From: Opitutaceae bacterium
GTDB taxonomy: Bacteria; Verrucomicrobiota; Verrucomicrobiae; Opitutales; Opitutaceae
Direction of reading: 5' to 3'
Assembly: GCA_031266495.1 (NCBI GenBank)
Contig: JAISAX010000958.1
Coordinates: 1 to 11,600 of the forward strand
Length of the DNA stretch: 11,600 nt
The translations under genes were made by a program, and so were the position numbers. Below the pieces are notes generated by a model, which worked only from the letters and a program-made list of their open reading frames with translations, had not been told where the DNA came from and made no database searches. Position 1 is the first letter of the stretch. The number at the start of each line of letters is the position of its first letter. Of the stretch, positions 1 to 7,247 are shown piece by piece.

Positions 1-9
1 GTTAAGCCG

Positions 10-23
10 CCCCCCCCCCCCCC
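10..23. repeat. Homopolymer C tract (14 C)
   Basis: Fourteen consecutive C residues lie just before the first terminator. A TAA at 3-5 could be the end of an upstream gene, but too little is visible to say. Such tracts are prone to length change by slippage and to sequencing error, so the exact count should be treated with caution. Confidence 0.6.
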
Positions 24-24
24 G

Positions 25-52
25 CCCCGGCCTCACCCGCCGGGGCTTTTTT
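25..52 (+). terminator. Intrinsic terminator upstream of the terminase genes
   Basis: A perfect 7-bp stem (CCCCGGC at 25-31 with GCCGGGG at 39-45) encloses the loop CTCACCC and is followed by C and six T (47-52). This is a textbook + strand intrinsic terminator. It should end transcription of an unseen upstream gene before the terminase genes. The same hairpin recurs at 11449-11475. Confidence 0.85.
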
Positions 53-61
53 GTCGCGGCA

Positions 62-71
62 TTTGACACCG
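62..71 (+). promoter_or_regulatory. TTTGACACCG decamer, copy 1, before the small terminase
   Basis: TTTGACACCG ends 10 nt before the ATG at 82. It contains TTGACA, the sigma-70 -35 consensus, but a -10 box at normal spacing would fall inside the coding region and none is visible there. It is therefore unlikely to be a normal promoter for this gene. It may act in translation initiation or have an unknown role. Confidence 0.6.
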
Positions 72-81
72 GACTATAGCT

Positions 82-954
82 ATGACGACCGAGACCGCCG
101 CCAATCTCCTCGGCGACGCCGAGGAGTCGCCAACCGCCCGCCCCCGTGCCGCCAGGCGCGCCCGCTACGCCTACCCGCTCGAGCACTACACAAAAATCCA
201 TCCAGTCAGCCTCCGCACACTGAAAGGCTGGATAGCCATCGGACGAGATGCCGATCCTCCGGACCTCCCGCCGCTCGACGCTCCGGAGCGACTGAAGGAC
301 TGGTATTCACTCCACAAAAAAAACCGCGTCCCCGACTGGATCGTCAGTCTTGCTGCCCGGCCCGGGAGTATCGAAAATTCCGGTACATCCGGCACTCCTC
401 ACACTGCGGAATCGCCCCCGCCCGACCCCTCGGCAGGGCCACTGTTTGCTGCTGCTGCCCATGCCGCCGCCACCTCCCCCGGCGCCTCCCCCCCGCCGCC
501 GCCATACCCTGCCGATGTCACACAACTCGGATACGATGCCACGCTCAATCGCCTCCGCATTGCCGAGCAAGCCGCCGGTCAAAAATACGCCACGCTCCTC
601 CATAAGTCTGTGACCGATGCTTCCAAAGAGGCCGAAGCCGAGCAGGCCCGCCGCGCCTGGCAAAACATCGTCAAGGAAATGCGCGCCTACGAAAAAGACG
701 CGCAGCAAGTCCTGCAAGCCTCCGGGAAATCGTGGAATGCCGATGCGGTCATGGCGACCATTGAGGCCTTCCAGATCATTCAGAAAGCAGGAATGGTGAA
801 CCTTGTCCGTCGCGTTCGACCCCTCCTCAAAACCTGCAAGACGGACATCGAGCAGGACGCTCTCTGGCAGCGCGAGACAGACAAAATATTTGCCGCGTGG
901 AACGAAACCGGATTCACCGCGCAAGTGACAGGAGCCTCCAATGTATCCACTTGA
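82..954 (+). CDS. Probable phage terminase small subunit
   Basis: This 290-residue protein lies directly upstream of the large terminase and overlaps it by 14 bp, the normal place of the DNA-recognition subunit that selects the packaging site. Residues 31-92 contain the segment HPVSLRTLKGWIAIG followed by PPLDAPERLKDWY and VPDWI. This resembles the N-terminal helix-turn-helix of Nu1-like small subunits, in which a short helical domain ends in a tryptophan-bearing recognition helix. A Pro/Ala/Ser-rich linker spans about 100-150, and a mostly helical, charged C-terminal half (150-275) probably oligomerises and contacts the large subunit. There is no Shine-Dalgarno sequence before ATG 82; the TTTGACACCG decamer lies there instead. 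The family assignment rests on position and a weak motif. The reading frame itself is secure. Confidence 0.72.
   Translation: MTTETAANLLGDAEESPTARPRAARRARYAYPLEHYTKIHPVSLRTLKGWIAIGRDADPPDLPPLDAPERLKDWYSLHKKNRVPDWIVSLAARPGSIENSGTSGTPHTAESPPPDPSAGPLFAAAAHAAATSPGASPPPPPYPADVTQLGYDATLNRLRIAEQAAGQKYATLLHKSVTDASKEAEAEQARRAWQNIVKEMRAYEKDAQQVLQASGKSWNADAVMATIEAFQIIQKAGMVNLVRRVRPLLKTCKTDIEQDALWQRETDKIFAAWNETGFTAQVTGASNVST
930..934 (+). promoter_or_regulatory. Shine-Dalgarno sequence of the large terminase
   Basis: AGGAG ends 6 nt before the ATG at 941, inside the end of the small terminase gene. It is the only strong, well-spaced Shine-Dalgarno site in the window. It fixes the large terminase start despite the 14-bp overlap. 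Confidence 0.75.
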
Positions 955-3049
955 TGCAGACACACGCCATGCGCTGGCGGCAGTGTTGGCCCGCACCGAT
1001 CCGCTCATCCACGCGGCGCTGGCCAGGCTCCTCTCGACCATCTTTGTCCCATCCTGCCCGTTGAACTGCTGGCAATGGATCGAAGCCAACATCCGGATTC
1101 CGCCGCTCGAATCCCCCCTGCGACACGGACCCTACGACTCGCAACTTCAGCCCCACGTCCGCCGCCTCATGGAGTTTATAACCACCCCAGGCGAACGCGT
1201 CTTCATTGCCCTCAAGTCGTCACAGATCGGCTTCACCCTGGCTTACCTCCTCATCATCTGCTACCTTGCCGCGACCGCACCCCGCCACGTCCTCTTCGCC
1301 ATGGACAGCGCCAGCGAGTCGAAAAACATCTCTGCCCGCCTCAAGCGCCTCATCCTTTACAACCACACCCTCGCCAATGTCACGACGGACGAAGGAGAGG
1401 AAGACCTGCACAACCTCATCCTCAAACTCCGCGCCATGAACGTCTGGTTTGTCGGAGCCGGAGCCGCCGGGGGGTTTGCCAACAAAGCCGCCGGACTCGT
1501 CATCCTCGACGAACTCGACCTCTACGAACTCAACACCAAAAAAGGGCACGAGACCTTCCACCGCGCCCTCGAACGTATCAAAGACGACCCTACAGGAAAA
1601 TTCATCGCCGGAGGCAAGCCCGAGGAATACGACTACCCCACCAACATCAATTTCCGGCACGGCACCCGTGAAGAGATATTTCTCCCCTGTCCCCATTGCG
1701 GTCACTACCAACCCATCCACTGGGAATCCTTCCGATTCGAACACTGCAAGGACCTCACGGGCAAATGGGATCTCCCGATGGTGCAGACGGAGACCTATGT
1801 CGAATGCGAAAACGGATTATGTCCCGGCAAGAAAATCCGGGAGGACCATAAACTCGCCATGCTCCCGCACTACAAGTGCGTATCAACCAATAAAGGACAA
1901 GATGACCACAAGCCCATCCCCGGCTGGGTTTCACTCTGGGTCAACGACCTCACCTCTTCGCAACCCCAGCACGCGTGGGGCAACATCGCGATAGACTTCA
2001 TCACCAGGCAATCGATACCCGGGGGCCTTCGCACATTCTTCCACGGCGTAGTTGCCCGCCCCAGCCCCCAGCAAAAAACCGAAGTCACCAAAAGCGACCT
2101 GAACAAACTCAACGGCGGCTATGACCACGGCTGCATCCCCAAACGCCCCGCCATCAACCCCCGGAATGGCAACGCCGCCATCGTCCTCTGTGCCGACAAC
2201 CAGGGCAGCGGCGAGAAAAAATGGGTGAAAGTCGGATTCACGCCCGGCAGCGAAGCCTTCGTTATCGACTACGGCATATGCATGGGCCTGCACGATCTCC
2301 TCATCGAAGCCCGCACGCCAGTCTGGCACGGCCTGCGAACCCCGCCGGAAAAGCACCTCGAAGAACTCCAGACCCTCGCTCTCGCCACCAACCGCGCCTA
2401 CGCCGACATCCTGCGAGAGCACTACCCGGACCGCGAATTCTACACCGCCAGCACGGGCCTCATTGACGAAGGATATGACACCTTCGTGATCCGCGATTTC
2501 TGCCATTCCAGCGGAAGCGGCGCTCCCGGAGCCGGTCCCTTCTTTTACCCCTGCAAAGGCATCGCCCGCGCCCAAGCCACCGATTTTGTCATGGAAATCC
2601 CTGACAAATTCCGCACCCAAAAAGACGGCGGCGAATACATCACCGTCTATCATTATTCTGACGACGACCTGAAACGCGAACTCTACATCGGGCGCATCGG
2701 CGGATTCGACGCCATCAAATCCAGCGGCAGCACCATCCCCCGCCTCTGGTTTCCCGCCTTCACCGAAGAGTGGTTCCTCACCGAACTCCAGCAAGAACGC
2801 CGCGAACTCGTCATGCACAAAGGACGCCGCCGCTGGATGTGGATCGAACCCCAAGGCCCCAACGACTTTGGCGACGCCCTCAAGGAATGCTTTGCCGCCT
2901 GGCACATCATCCGCCCCCACTTTCCCGAAGCGGACCCGCCACCGCCGCCGCCACCACCCGATCCGGAGGACGGCGTCGCCGTCCCCACTATCGCCACCCT
3001 CAACCCGGACGGCTCCATCACACCGGCCAGCGCTCCCCCCGCCTCTTGA
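941..3049 (+). CDS. Phage terminase large subunit, GpA family
   Basis: This 702-residue ATPase/nuclease pumps phage DNA into the prohead and cuts the concatemer. The N-terminal half carries the GpA-type Walker A variant KSSQIGFT (92-99) and the Walker B segment GLVILDELD (185-193, acidic pair D190/E191). A CPHCG segment at 250-254 and a second cysteine pair (C289, C294) form the zinc-ribbon-like insert typical of GpA proteins. The nuclease half begins near AIVLCADNQGS (413-423, probable metal ligand D419). It continues with LIDEGYDTF (507-515) and NDFGDALKECFAAW (641-654), which match conserved C-terminal GpA segments. The length is close to lambda gpA. The tail ends in eight consecutive prolines (666-673) and a probably disordered extension. 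A GpA-type motor with a lambda-type portal suggests packaging between cos sites (inference). The start is supported by AGGAG 6 nt upstream. Confidence 0.95.
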   Translation: MYPLDADTRHALAAVLARTDPLIHAALARLLSTIFVPSCPLNCWQWIEANIRIPPLESPLRHGPYDSQLQPHVRRLMEFITTPGERVFIALKSSQIGFTLAYLLIICYLAATAPRHVLFAMDSASESKNISARLKRLILYNHTLANVTTDEGEEDLHNLILKLRAMNVWFVGAGAAGGFANKAAGLVILDELDLYELNTKKGHETFHRALERIKDDPTGKFIAGGKPEEYDYPTNINFRHGTREEIFLPCPHCGHYQPIHWESFRFEHCKDLTGKWDLPMVQTETYVECENGLCPGKKIREDHKLAMLPHYKCVSTNKGQDDHKPIPGWVSLWVNDLTSSQPQHAWGNIAIDFITRQSIPGGLRTFFHGVVARPSPQQKTEVTKSDLNKLNGGYDHGCIPKRPAINPRNGNAAIVLCADNQGSGEKKWVKVGFTPGSEAFVIDYGICMGLHDLLIEARTPVWHGLRTPPEKHLEELQTLALATNRAYADILREHYPDREFYTASTGLIDEGYDTFVIRDFCHSSGSGAPGAGPFFYPCKGIARAQATDFVMEIPDKFRTQKDGGEYITVYHYSDDDLKRELYIGRIGGFDAIKSSGSTIPRLWFPAFTEEWFLTELQQERRELVMHKGRRRWMWIEPQGPNDFGDALKECFAAWHIIRPHFPEADPPPPPPPPDPEDGVAVPTIATLNPDGSITPASAPPAS

Positions 3050-3082
3050 CTTCTCAAGGGTCTTGCGTATTACCTCTTTCGT

Positions 3083-3292
3083 ATGGATGCCACCACCCGC
3101 CAACTCGTCTGGGACGACCTCCGCAAACGCGCCGCCGCCGCCGGTTTCGTCAAGTTTGACCACGCCGGCGTCCTCCTCTTATGTTTGACGGACGATGTCC
3201 CTGAACCACCGCCGATCAAAACCACAACCACCCTCCCCGGATTCTCCGCTCCCGCTCCCGCCCCCGCCCCCGTTACCGGAAGCGGCGCGTGA
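3083..3292 (+). CDS. Small hypothetical protein between terminase and head-joining genes
   Basis: This 69-residue ORF starts 33 nt after the large terminase. Residues 1-37 (WDDLRKRAAAAGFVKFDHAG near the front) look like a compact helical segment. Residues 40-69 are Pro/Ala/Thr-rich and probably disordered. I recognise no family. The last 98 bp overlap the next small ORF in another frame, so either the two genes overlap widely, one start is wrong, or they form one protein joined by a frameshift. There is no clear Shine-Dalgarno sequence. Confidence 0.5.
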   Translation: MDATTRQLVWDDLRKRAAAAGFVKFDHAGVLLLCLTDDVPEPPPIKTTTTLPGFSAPAPAPAPVTGSGA

Positions 3293-3434
3293 GTTTTTCC
3301 GTTATCACGGCTCCGCAGGAGGCAAGGCAGGCAAAGGAGCCGCCAAGGCCCGCACAAGCGAACAGGCCCGGGCGGCCGTCAACGCCCGCTGGGCCAAAGT
3401 CCGCGCCACCGGAAAAAAGGCGCCTCCCCCCTGA
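3195..3434 (+). CDS. Small basic protein with a GGKAGKG-type C-terminal motif
   Basis: This is a 79-residue ORF. The first 30 residues are proline-rich low-complexity sequence that overlaps the previous ORF. The C-terminal half reads FFRYHGSAGGKAGKG, then AARTSEQARAAVNARWAKVRA-type helical sequence (residues 34-74). It resembles the small bacterial and phage proteins of unknown function with a glycine-lysine turn followed by an A..ARW-type helix. That half looks genuinely coding; the N-terminus is doubtful. ATG 3195 is preceded by TTTGACGGAC rather than a Shine-Dalgarno sequence. Translation might instead begin further downstream, or reach this frame from the preceding ORF. No specific function can be assigned. 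Confidence 0.5.
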   Translation: MSLNHRRSKPQPPSPDSPLPLPPPPPLPEAAREFFRYHGSAGGKAGKGAAKARTSEQARAAVNARWAKVRATGKKAPPP

Positions 3435-3463
3435 CATCAGCCATCGGGTTTCCGCCCCTCCCG

Positions 3464-3473
3464 TTTGACACCG
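3464..3473 (+). promoter_or_regulatory. TTTGACACCG decamer, copy 2, before the gpW-position gene
   Basis: An exact copy of TTTGACACCG ends 10 nt before ATG 3484, the same distance as copy 1 before the small terminase. Both copies also carry a further G after the decamer. No -10 box is visible at normal spacing. Confidence 0.6.
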
Positions 3474-3483
3474 GTCCCCTGGT

Positions 3484-3801
3484 ATGGGACTCGACACCGC
3501 CACCGCCATCCAGATAGCCATCCAGGATCTCCGCCGCCGCTACGGCCCGCGCCCCGGAAAAACTGCCGACACCACCGGTCTCCATGCCCTCGCCGACAAA
3601 CTCGGCGACAGCGCCTTCGAGGAAGTCACCATCACCGGCAACGCCTACGAAGGCGGATCGGCCACCGGCGAAGTAGCCTTCCCCCGCCTCGCCTACCTCG
3701 GCGCGGTCAACGCCCTCATCACCGAGCTGGACCCCGCCGCCCCGCAGGCCCCATCCTGCGTCCGCCACGCCGACTTCAGCCACAGCCACCACCAGGTATG
3801 A
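3484..3801 (+). CDS. Hypothetical protein at the gpW (head-tail joining) position
   Basis: This 105-residue protein sits immediately before the portal gene, where lambda carries gpW, which plugs the portal after packaging. The visible layout is an N-terminal helix (ATAIQIAIQDLRRRYG, 6-21), a variable stretch, a probable beta hairpin (FEEVTITGNAYEGGSATGEV, 45-64) and a second helix (LGAVNALITEL, 72-82). This helix-hairpin-helix order is like gpW, but the protein is longer and I see no decisive sequence match. The last 20 residues are His/Ser-rich. The stop overlaps the portal start as ATGA, so translation of the two is probably coupled. The gpW assignment comes from position and layout only. 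Confidence 0.65.
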   Translation: MGLDTATAIQIAIQDLRRRYGPRPGKTADTTGLHALADKLGDSAFEEVTITGNAYEGGSATGEVAFPRLAYLGAVNALITELDPAAPQAPSCVRHADFSHSHHQV

Positions 3802-5507
3802 GCCGCTCCCGCCGCAACTCTCGCCGCGGAGAACATCACCCTCATGCGGCCTCCCCCCCCCGCTCCACCGCGCCCCTGACCCCCGCCGCCCTCGGCTTCA
3901 CCGGCGGCTTTTCCGGCGGCTACCAAGGGGCGGATTTCTCCCGCATGAGAGGCATGGTGTATTTCCCCAACCTCGACACCCGCACCGAAGTATCCAGTTA
4001 CACCCGCACCGAAATCCTCCGCAAAGTCCGCTACCTCTACGCCAACACCGGCTTCCCCAAACGCATCATCAACGGCTCCGCCCGCATGGTCGTCGGCACC
4101 GGCCTCACACCGCAAGCCCGCACCAAGGACGACGAGTGGAACGACGAAGCCGAAGACTACTACTACACGCGAGGCAACTCCCCCTTCACCTGGGACCTTG
4201 GCGGACGCTACACCGCCGACAAGGCCCAACTCGCCAACACCCGCTTCCGCTACCGCGACGGAGACTCCGGCACCGTCCTCACCACCGGCCCCGCCAGCCA
4301 GGCCCTCCACGCCTACTACGAAGGCCACCAGATCGGCGGCGCACCCGACAACGACACCACCGGCCAGTGGCGCGACGGCGTCAGGACGGACAATCACAAC
4401 CGCCCCACCCACTACCACATCACCGGCCCCGGCGGGAAAAGCACCATCATCCCCGCCGCCGCCCTCATCCTCAACATCGACTACGAACGCGGAGGTCAGG
4501 CCCGAGGCGTATCCAAACTCCACCACGCCATCCCCCACCTCCTCGACGGCCCCGAAATTCTCGGCTACGTCAAAGCCGGCGTCAAACTCGCCAACCAGTA
4601 CGGCTACGTCATTGAAGACGAAAACACCACCGGAGCCGGTTCCCCCACCATGGGCGGGCGCGTCGCCGGCGGACCCACCCGCCAGGTCACCCTCCCCAAC
4701 GGAGGCCGCATCTCCCTCGAACAAGTCCTTGGCGGCGGCGCCATCCCCGAACTCCCCCCCGGCAAAAAAATCCGCTTCCTCCAGGACCAGCGCCCCCACC
4801 CCAACCAGCTTACCCTCATGGACTACATGATCCGCGACGTATCATGGGGCTTCGACCTCGCCCCCGAAATCCTCTGGAACATCGCCACCCTCGGCGGAGC
4901 CAACACCCGCTTCGTCCTCGCCGACGCCCAAGGCTGGATCGAAACCGAACAACAAGACCTCGTCAACACCCTCCTCGCCCGAGACTGGATCTACACCATC
5001 GGACTCGCCCTCCACACCGGCCACCTCCGCCCCTGCCGCGACCCGCAATGGTGGAAGCACTACTGGCTACCTCCCCCCCGACTCACCGTGGACTTCGGGC
5101 GCGACGGCAAACTCTACCTTGAGCAAATCAAAGCCGGCGCCCTCACCTACAAACGCTTTCACGGCTGGCAAGGCCTCGACTGGCGAGTCGAAATCGACCA
5201 GGCGCTTGACGAAGCCAAACACATCCTCGACGGACTCCGCCGCCGCGAAATCCCCCTCGCCGACTACCTCTCCCTCCGCTCCGGCATCGTCACCGCCAAC
5301 CAGGCCGGAGAGGAAGACGACACCTGCACCCACAAAACCACGACCACGGACACCGACCACGATGACGACACCGACGAACTCGGCATCTCCCGCATCCGGG
5401 GAGAAGCCACCGCCCAGCTCGACGCCCTCGCCACCGCCCTCAACCGCAACCCCGACCGCGTCCACGCCCTCATTGCCCGCCTCGCCCCCCTTGCCGACCA
5501 CGATTGA
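3798..5507 (+). CDS. Phage portal protein, lambda gpB-like family
   Basis: This 569-residue protein forms the dodecameric ring at the prohead vertex through which DNA enters and to which terminase docks. The frame is open well upstream, but ATG 3798 is the best start: it forms an ATGA overlap with the preceding stop, and sequence before it is only Arg/Pro/His-rich. Lambda-type portal features include RTEILRKVRYLYANTGFPKRI (split over 70-90, an N-terminal helix), MDYMIRDVSWGFDLAPEILW (341-360) and LGGANTRFVLADAQGWIETEQ (365-385), which corresponds to the family's GGA-S/T-xR segment in the long central helix. Residues 455-482 (WQGLDWRVEIDQALDEAKH onward) match the usual C-terminal helix. Residues 505-527 are a Thr/Asp/His-rich spacer before a final helix. 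The first 25 residues are basic and probably disordered. Confidence 0.93.
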   Translation: MSRSRRNSRRGEHHPHAASPPRSTAPLTPAALGFTGGFSGGYQGADFSRMRGMVYFPNLDTRTEVSSYTRTEILRKVRYLYANTGFPKRIINGSARMVVGTGLTPQARTKDDEWNDEAEDYYYTRGNSPFTWDLGGRYTADKAQLANTRFRYRDGDSGTVLTTGPASQALHAYYEGHQIGGAPDNDTTGQWRDGVRTDNHNRPTHYHITGPGGKSTIIPAAALILNIDYERGGQARGVSKLHHAIPHLLDGPEILGYVKAGVKLANQYGYVIEDENTTGAGSPTMGGRVAGGPTRQVTLPNGGRISLEQVLGGGAIPELPPGKKIRFLQDQRPHPNQLTLMDYMIRDVSWGFDLAPEILWNIATLGGANTRFVLADAQGWIETEQQDLVNTLLARDWIYTIGLALHTGHLRPCRDPQWWKHYWLPPPRLTVDFGRDGKLYLEQIKAGALTYKRFHGWQGLDWRVEIDQALDEAKHILDGLRRREIPLADYLSLRSGIVTANQAGEEDDTCTHKTTTTDTDHDDDTDELGISRIRGEATAQLDALATALNRNPDRVHALIARLAPLADHD

Positions 5508-5527
5508 TCCACCTTTATGCGCGTAAA

Positions 5528-5543
5528 CTTGCAGCGTTGCAAG
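5528..5543. repeat. Short inverted repeat between portal and protease genes
   Basis: CTTGCA (5528-5533) and TGCAAG (5538-5543) are perfect 6-bp arms around GCGT, in the 85-bp gap between portal and protease. No T tract follows, so it is not an intrinsic terminator. It could be a small hairpin affecting RNA stability, an operator, or chance. Confidence 0.4.
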
Positions 5544-5592
5544 AAATTCCGCTCATGCCGTCCGCTCCCCCTCAATCACCATCCACCAGACC

Positions 5593-6408
5593 ATGCCACC
5601 ACTCCCGCCGCTCCAGCTCCTCACCACGCTCCTCTCGCAGCCCCTCTGCATCCATCCCGACCACCTGCGCTCCATCGTCCACGGACTCGCCACCACCGCC
5701 GCCGCCCCCGCTTCATCCGGGCGCACACCACCCTGGGAAGAACCCCTCCATACCGTTGAAGACGGCGTAGCCTGGCTTTCCATTTCCGGCACCCTCGTCA
5801 AAGGCCTGGACCCCATCACATGCTGGTGGTACGGCCTCGCCTCGCTCGACCGTATCGAACAAACCCTTACGGAAATCGAGGCGGATACGACCCTGCGCGC
5901 CCTTGTCCTCGTCATCAACTCGCCCGGAGGCTCCGCCATGGGCACGCCCGAAGTAGCCGACCATATCGTCAGGCTCGGCGAACGCCTCCTCACCATCGCC
6001 CACACCTCCGACACCGCCGCCTCCGCCGCGCAGTGGATAGCCACCGCCGCCCGCCTCTATTACCCCACGCCCAGCTCCACCGTAGGCAGCATCGGCACCT
6101 ACCTTGCGCTCTACGACTACTCCCAGATGCTTGAAAAATTCGGGGTCAAACTCGAACTCTTTCGCGCCGGAAACCTCAAGGCCATCGGCGTCCCCGGCAA
6201 ACCCTTCACCGCAGACGAACGGGAATTCCTCCAGACTCGTGTGGACCGCATCAACGCCAACTTCACCAACTTCGTTAAAACCCGCCGGCCCGCCGTATCG
6301 GATACCACCATGCAAGGCCAGTGGTTCTCCGGAGCCGAAGCCGTCGAACTCGGCCTTGCCGACGCCACCGTCCACAACCTCTCCGACATCCTCCGTCATT
6401 TGCAGTGA
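5593..6408 (+). CDS. Prohead maturation protease, S49 (SppA/lambda gpC-like) family
   Basis: This 271-residue serine protease of the ClpP/crotonase-like S49 group sits between portal and capsid genes. It should cleave scaffold and head proteins inside the prohead. Visible motifs are the oxyanion-region VLVINSPGG (105-113), the nucleophile segment TAASAAQWIATAA (141-153, Ser144), SSTVGSIGTYLALYDYSQML (161-180) and AGNLKAIGVPGKPFTADER (192-210). Lys196 fits the general-base lysine of the Ser-Lys dyad. A final WFSGAEAVELGLAD (244-257) is the usual S49 ending. The length suits a stand-alone protease domain; lambda gpC is longer and carries an internal scaffold (Nu3) in its C-terminus, whereas here a separate scaffold-like gene follows. 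No Shine-Dalgarno sequence is seen before ATG 5593. Confidence 0.92.
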   Translation: MPPLPPLQLLTTLLSQPLCIHPDHLRSIVHGLATTAAAPASSGRTPPWEEPLHTVEDGVAWLSISGTLVKGLDPITCWWYGLASLDRIEQTLTEIEADTTLRALVLVINSPGGSAMGTPEVADHIVRLGERLLTIAHTSDTAASAAQWIATAARLYYPTPSSTVGSIGTYLALYDYSQMLEKFGVKLELFRAGNLKAIGVPGKPFTADEREFLQTRVDRINANFTNFVKTRRPAVSDTTMQGQWFSGAEAVELGLADATVHNLSDILRHLQ

Positions 6409-6420
6409 CAACGCGCCCCA

Positions 6421-6430
6421 TTTGACACCG
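6421..6430 (+). promoter_or_regulatory. TTTGACACCG decamer, copy 3, before the scaffold-like gene
   Basis: An exact copy of the decamer lies 20 nt before ATG 6451, and 6 nt before an earlier ATG at 6437 that opens a five-codon ORF. It is in the 42-bp gap after the protease gene. No terminator or -10 box accompanies it. Confidence 0.6.
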
Positions 6431-6436
6431 CCCGCC

Positions 6437-6454
6437 ATGTATCCACCACCATGA
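6437..6454 (+). CDS. Possible five-residue leader peptide MYPPP
   Basis: ATG 6437 opens a five-codon frame encoding Met-Tyr-Pro-Pro-Pro followed by TGA, which overlaps ATG 6451 of the scaffold-like gene as ATGA. Three consecutive prolines before a stop are known to slow ribosomes, so such a leader could pace or couple translation of the next gene. It may equally be chance; no other evidence supports translation. Confidence 0.25.
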   Translation: MYPPP

Positions 6455-7179
6455 AGAAAAAACAACGCCAGCGCCTCGCCGCCCTACTCGCCAAACCCGC
6501 CGACAGCCTCACCACCGCTGAACAAGCCGAGCTTTCCACGCTCACCCTCCTCGCCGCCCGCCACCCCGACGCCTCGCAGGATACCGACGACACCCCGGCT
6601 CCCGCCGCCGCTCCCGCCGCCACCGCTCCCGTCGTCATCGCCGAGCCCCCACCCTCCGGCGGAGATCCCGCCACCACCGCCGCCCGCCCCGGCATCCGCG
6701 CCCAGGTAGCCGCCGCCATCGCCGCCGTCCGCGGCGGACAGGCTCCCGCCGCCGCAGCAGCCGCCGCCGTAGCGCAGAACCAGACACTCACGGCGGAAAA
6801 CACCCGCCTCACCGGCGCCCTCGCCACCGCCACCACCACGCTTGCCACCGCGCAGACCCGCCTCACCGCCATCACCCAATACCTCGGCATCACCCCCGAC
6901 GAACTCGCCGCCTGCCAGGACACCGCCGCCATTACCACTCTCGTCGCCACCAGGACCAAGGCCAACATCGCCGACGAACTCGCCGCCCTTGGCTTTCCCG
7001 CCGCGAACCTCCCCGCCACCACGCCGGGCGATGCCGCCAACGCCACCGTCGCCACTGGCTCCGCCAGCGAGATCGAGGAACTCCGCACCCAGCTCGCCAA
7101 CACCAAAGACCCGAAGAAAAAAGGCGAACTCGCCGCCAAAATCAGGGAACTTCGCAATCCGGAGAAAACGAAGAAATAA
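6451..7179 (+). CDS. Ala-rich probable capsid scaffolding (assembly) protein
   Basis: This 242-residue protein lies between the prohead protease and the capsid gene, where tailed phages keep the scaffold (or a decoration protein). The composition fits a scaffold: a basic N-terminus (MKKKQRQRL), an Ala/Pro/Thr-rich flexible region (45-110), a predicted coiled coil around NQTLTAENTRLTGALATATT (110-129) continuing to about 145, and a charged C-terminal helix (SEIEELRTQLANTKDPKKKG onward, 208-240) ending in lysines. Scaffolds commonly bind the capsid protein through a basic C-terminal helix. I see no cysteine-rich or beta-rich decoration fold. The assignment is from position and composition; no family motif is recognised. 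The decamer and possible MYPPP leader lie just upstream. Confidence 0.6.
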   Translation: MKKKQRQRLAALLAKPADSLTTAEQAELSTLTLLAARHPDASQDTDDTPAPAAAPAATAPVVIAEPPPSGGDPATTAARPGIRAQVAAAIAAVRGGQAPAAAAAAAVAQNQTLTAENTRLTGALATATTTLATAQTRLTAITQYLGITPDELAACQDTAAITTLVATRTKANIADELAALGFPAANLPATTPGDAANATVATGSASEIEELRTQLANTKDPKKKGELAAKIRELRNPEKTKK

Positions 7180-7212
7180 ATCCGCCCGTATCCACTCCAT
7201 AGCTACATTCTG

Positions 7213-7240
7213 AAATCCGAAATCAAAAATCCGAAATCCA
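7213..7240 (+). repeat. AT-rich heptamer array before the capsid gene
   Basis: Four consecutive 7-nt units (AAATCCG, AAATCAA, AAATCCG, AAATCCA) fill the leader and end 7 nt before ATG 7248. The 12-mer AAATCCGAAATC occurs at 7213-7224 and 7227-7238, and again at 8991-9002. The array stands out sharply from the GC-rich surroundings and no Shine-Dalgarno sequence is present. A role as an unstructured ribosome-loading leader is inference. Confidence 0.7.
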
Positions 7241-7247
7241 TCCGCCA

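Noticed and set aside
62..91. Sigma-70 promoter based on TTGACA in the decamer
   Set aside because: No -10 box at 16-18 nt is present at any of the four copies, and a transcript from such a promoter would begin inside the gene.
316..323. A8 run in the small terminase as a frameshift site
   Set aside because: It encodes in-frame lysines in the middle of the gene with no downstream hairpin noticed and no useful alternative frame; the A8 at 9770-9777 is similar.
1931..3163. Long - strand open frame of 410 codons opposite the large terminase
   Set aside because: It is antisense to an unmistakable GpA gene. Its protein is Gly/Val/Ala/Glu-rich, as expected from the complement of C-ending codons, and has no motifs.
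3465..3797. N-terminal extension of the portal frame
   Set aside because: The frame is open but encodes Arg/Pro/His-rich sequence overlapping the gpW-position gene. The ATGA overlap at 3798 is a much better start.
3693..4799. Long - strand open frame of 368 codons opposite the portal
   Set aside because: Antisense shadow of the portal gene with Gly/Val/Ala-rich sequence. Similar - strand frames at 307-1092, 5713-6465, 7203-8111 and 9336-10226 were rejected for the same reason.
5504..5770. Small + strand frame starting at the portal stop
   Set aside because: After about 20 residues it becomes Ser/Pro/His-rich out-of-frame sequence overlapping the protease.
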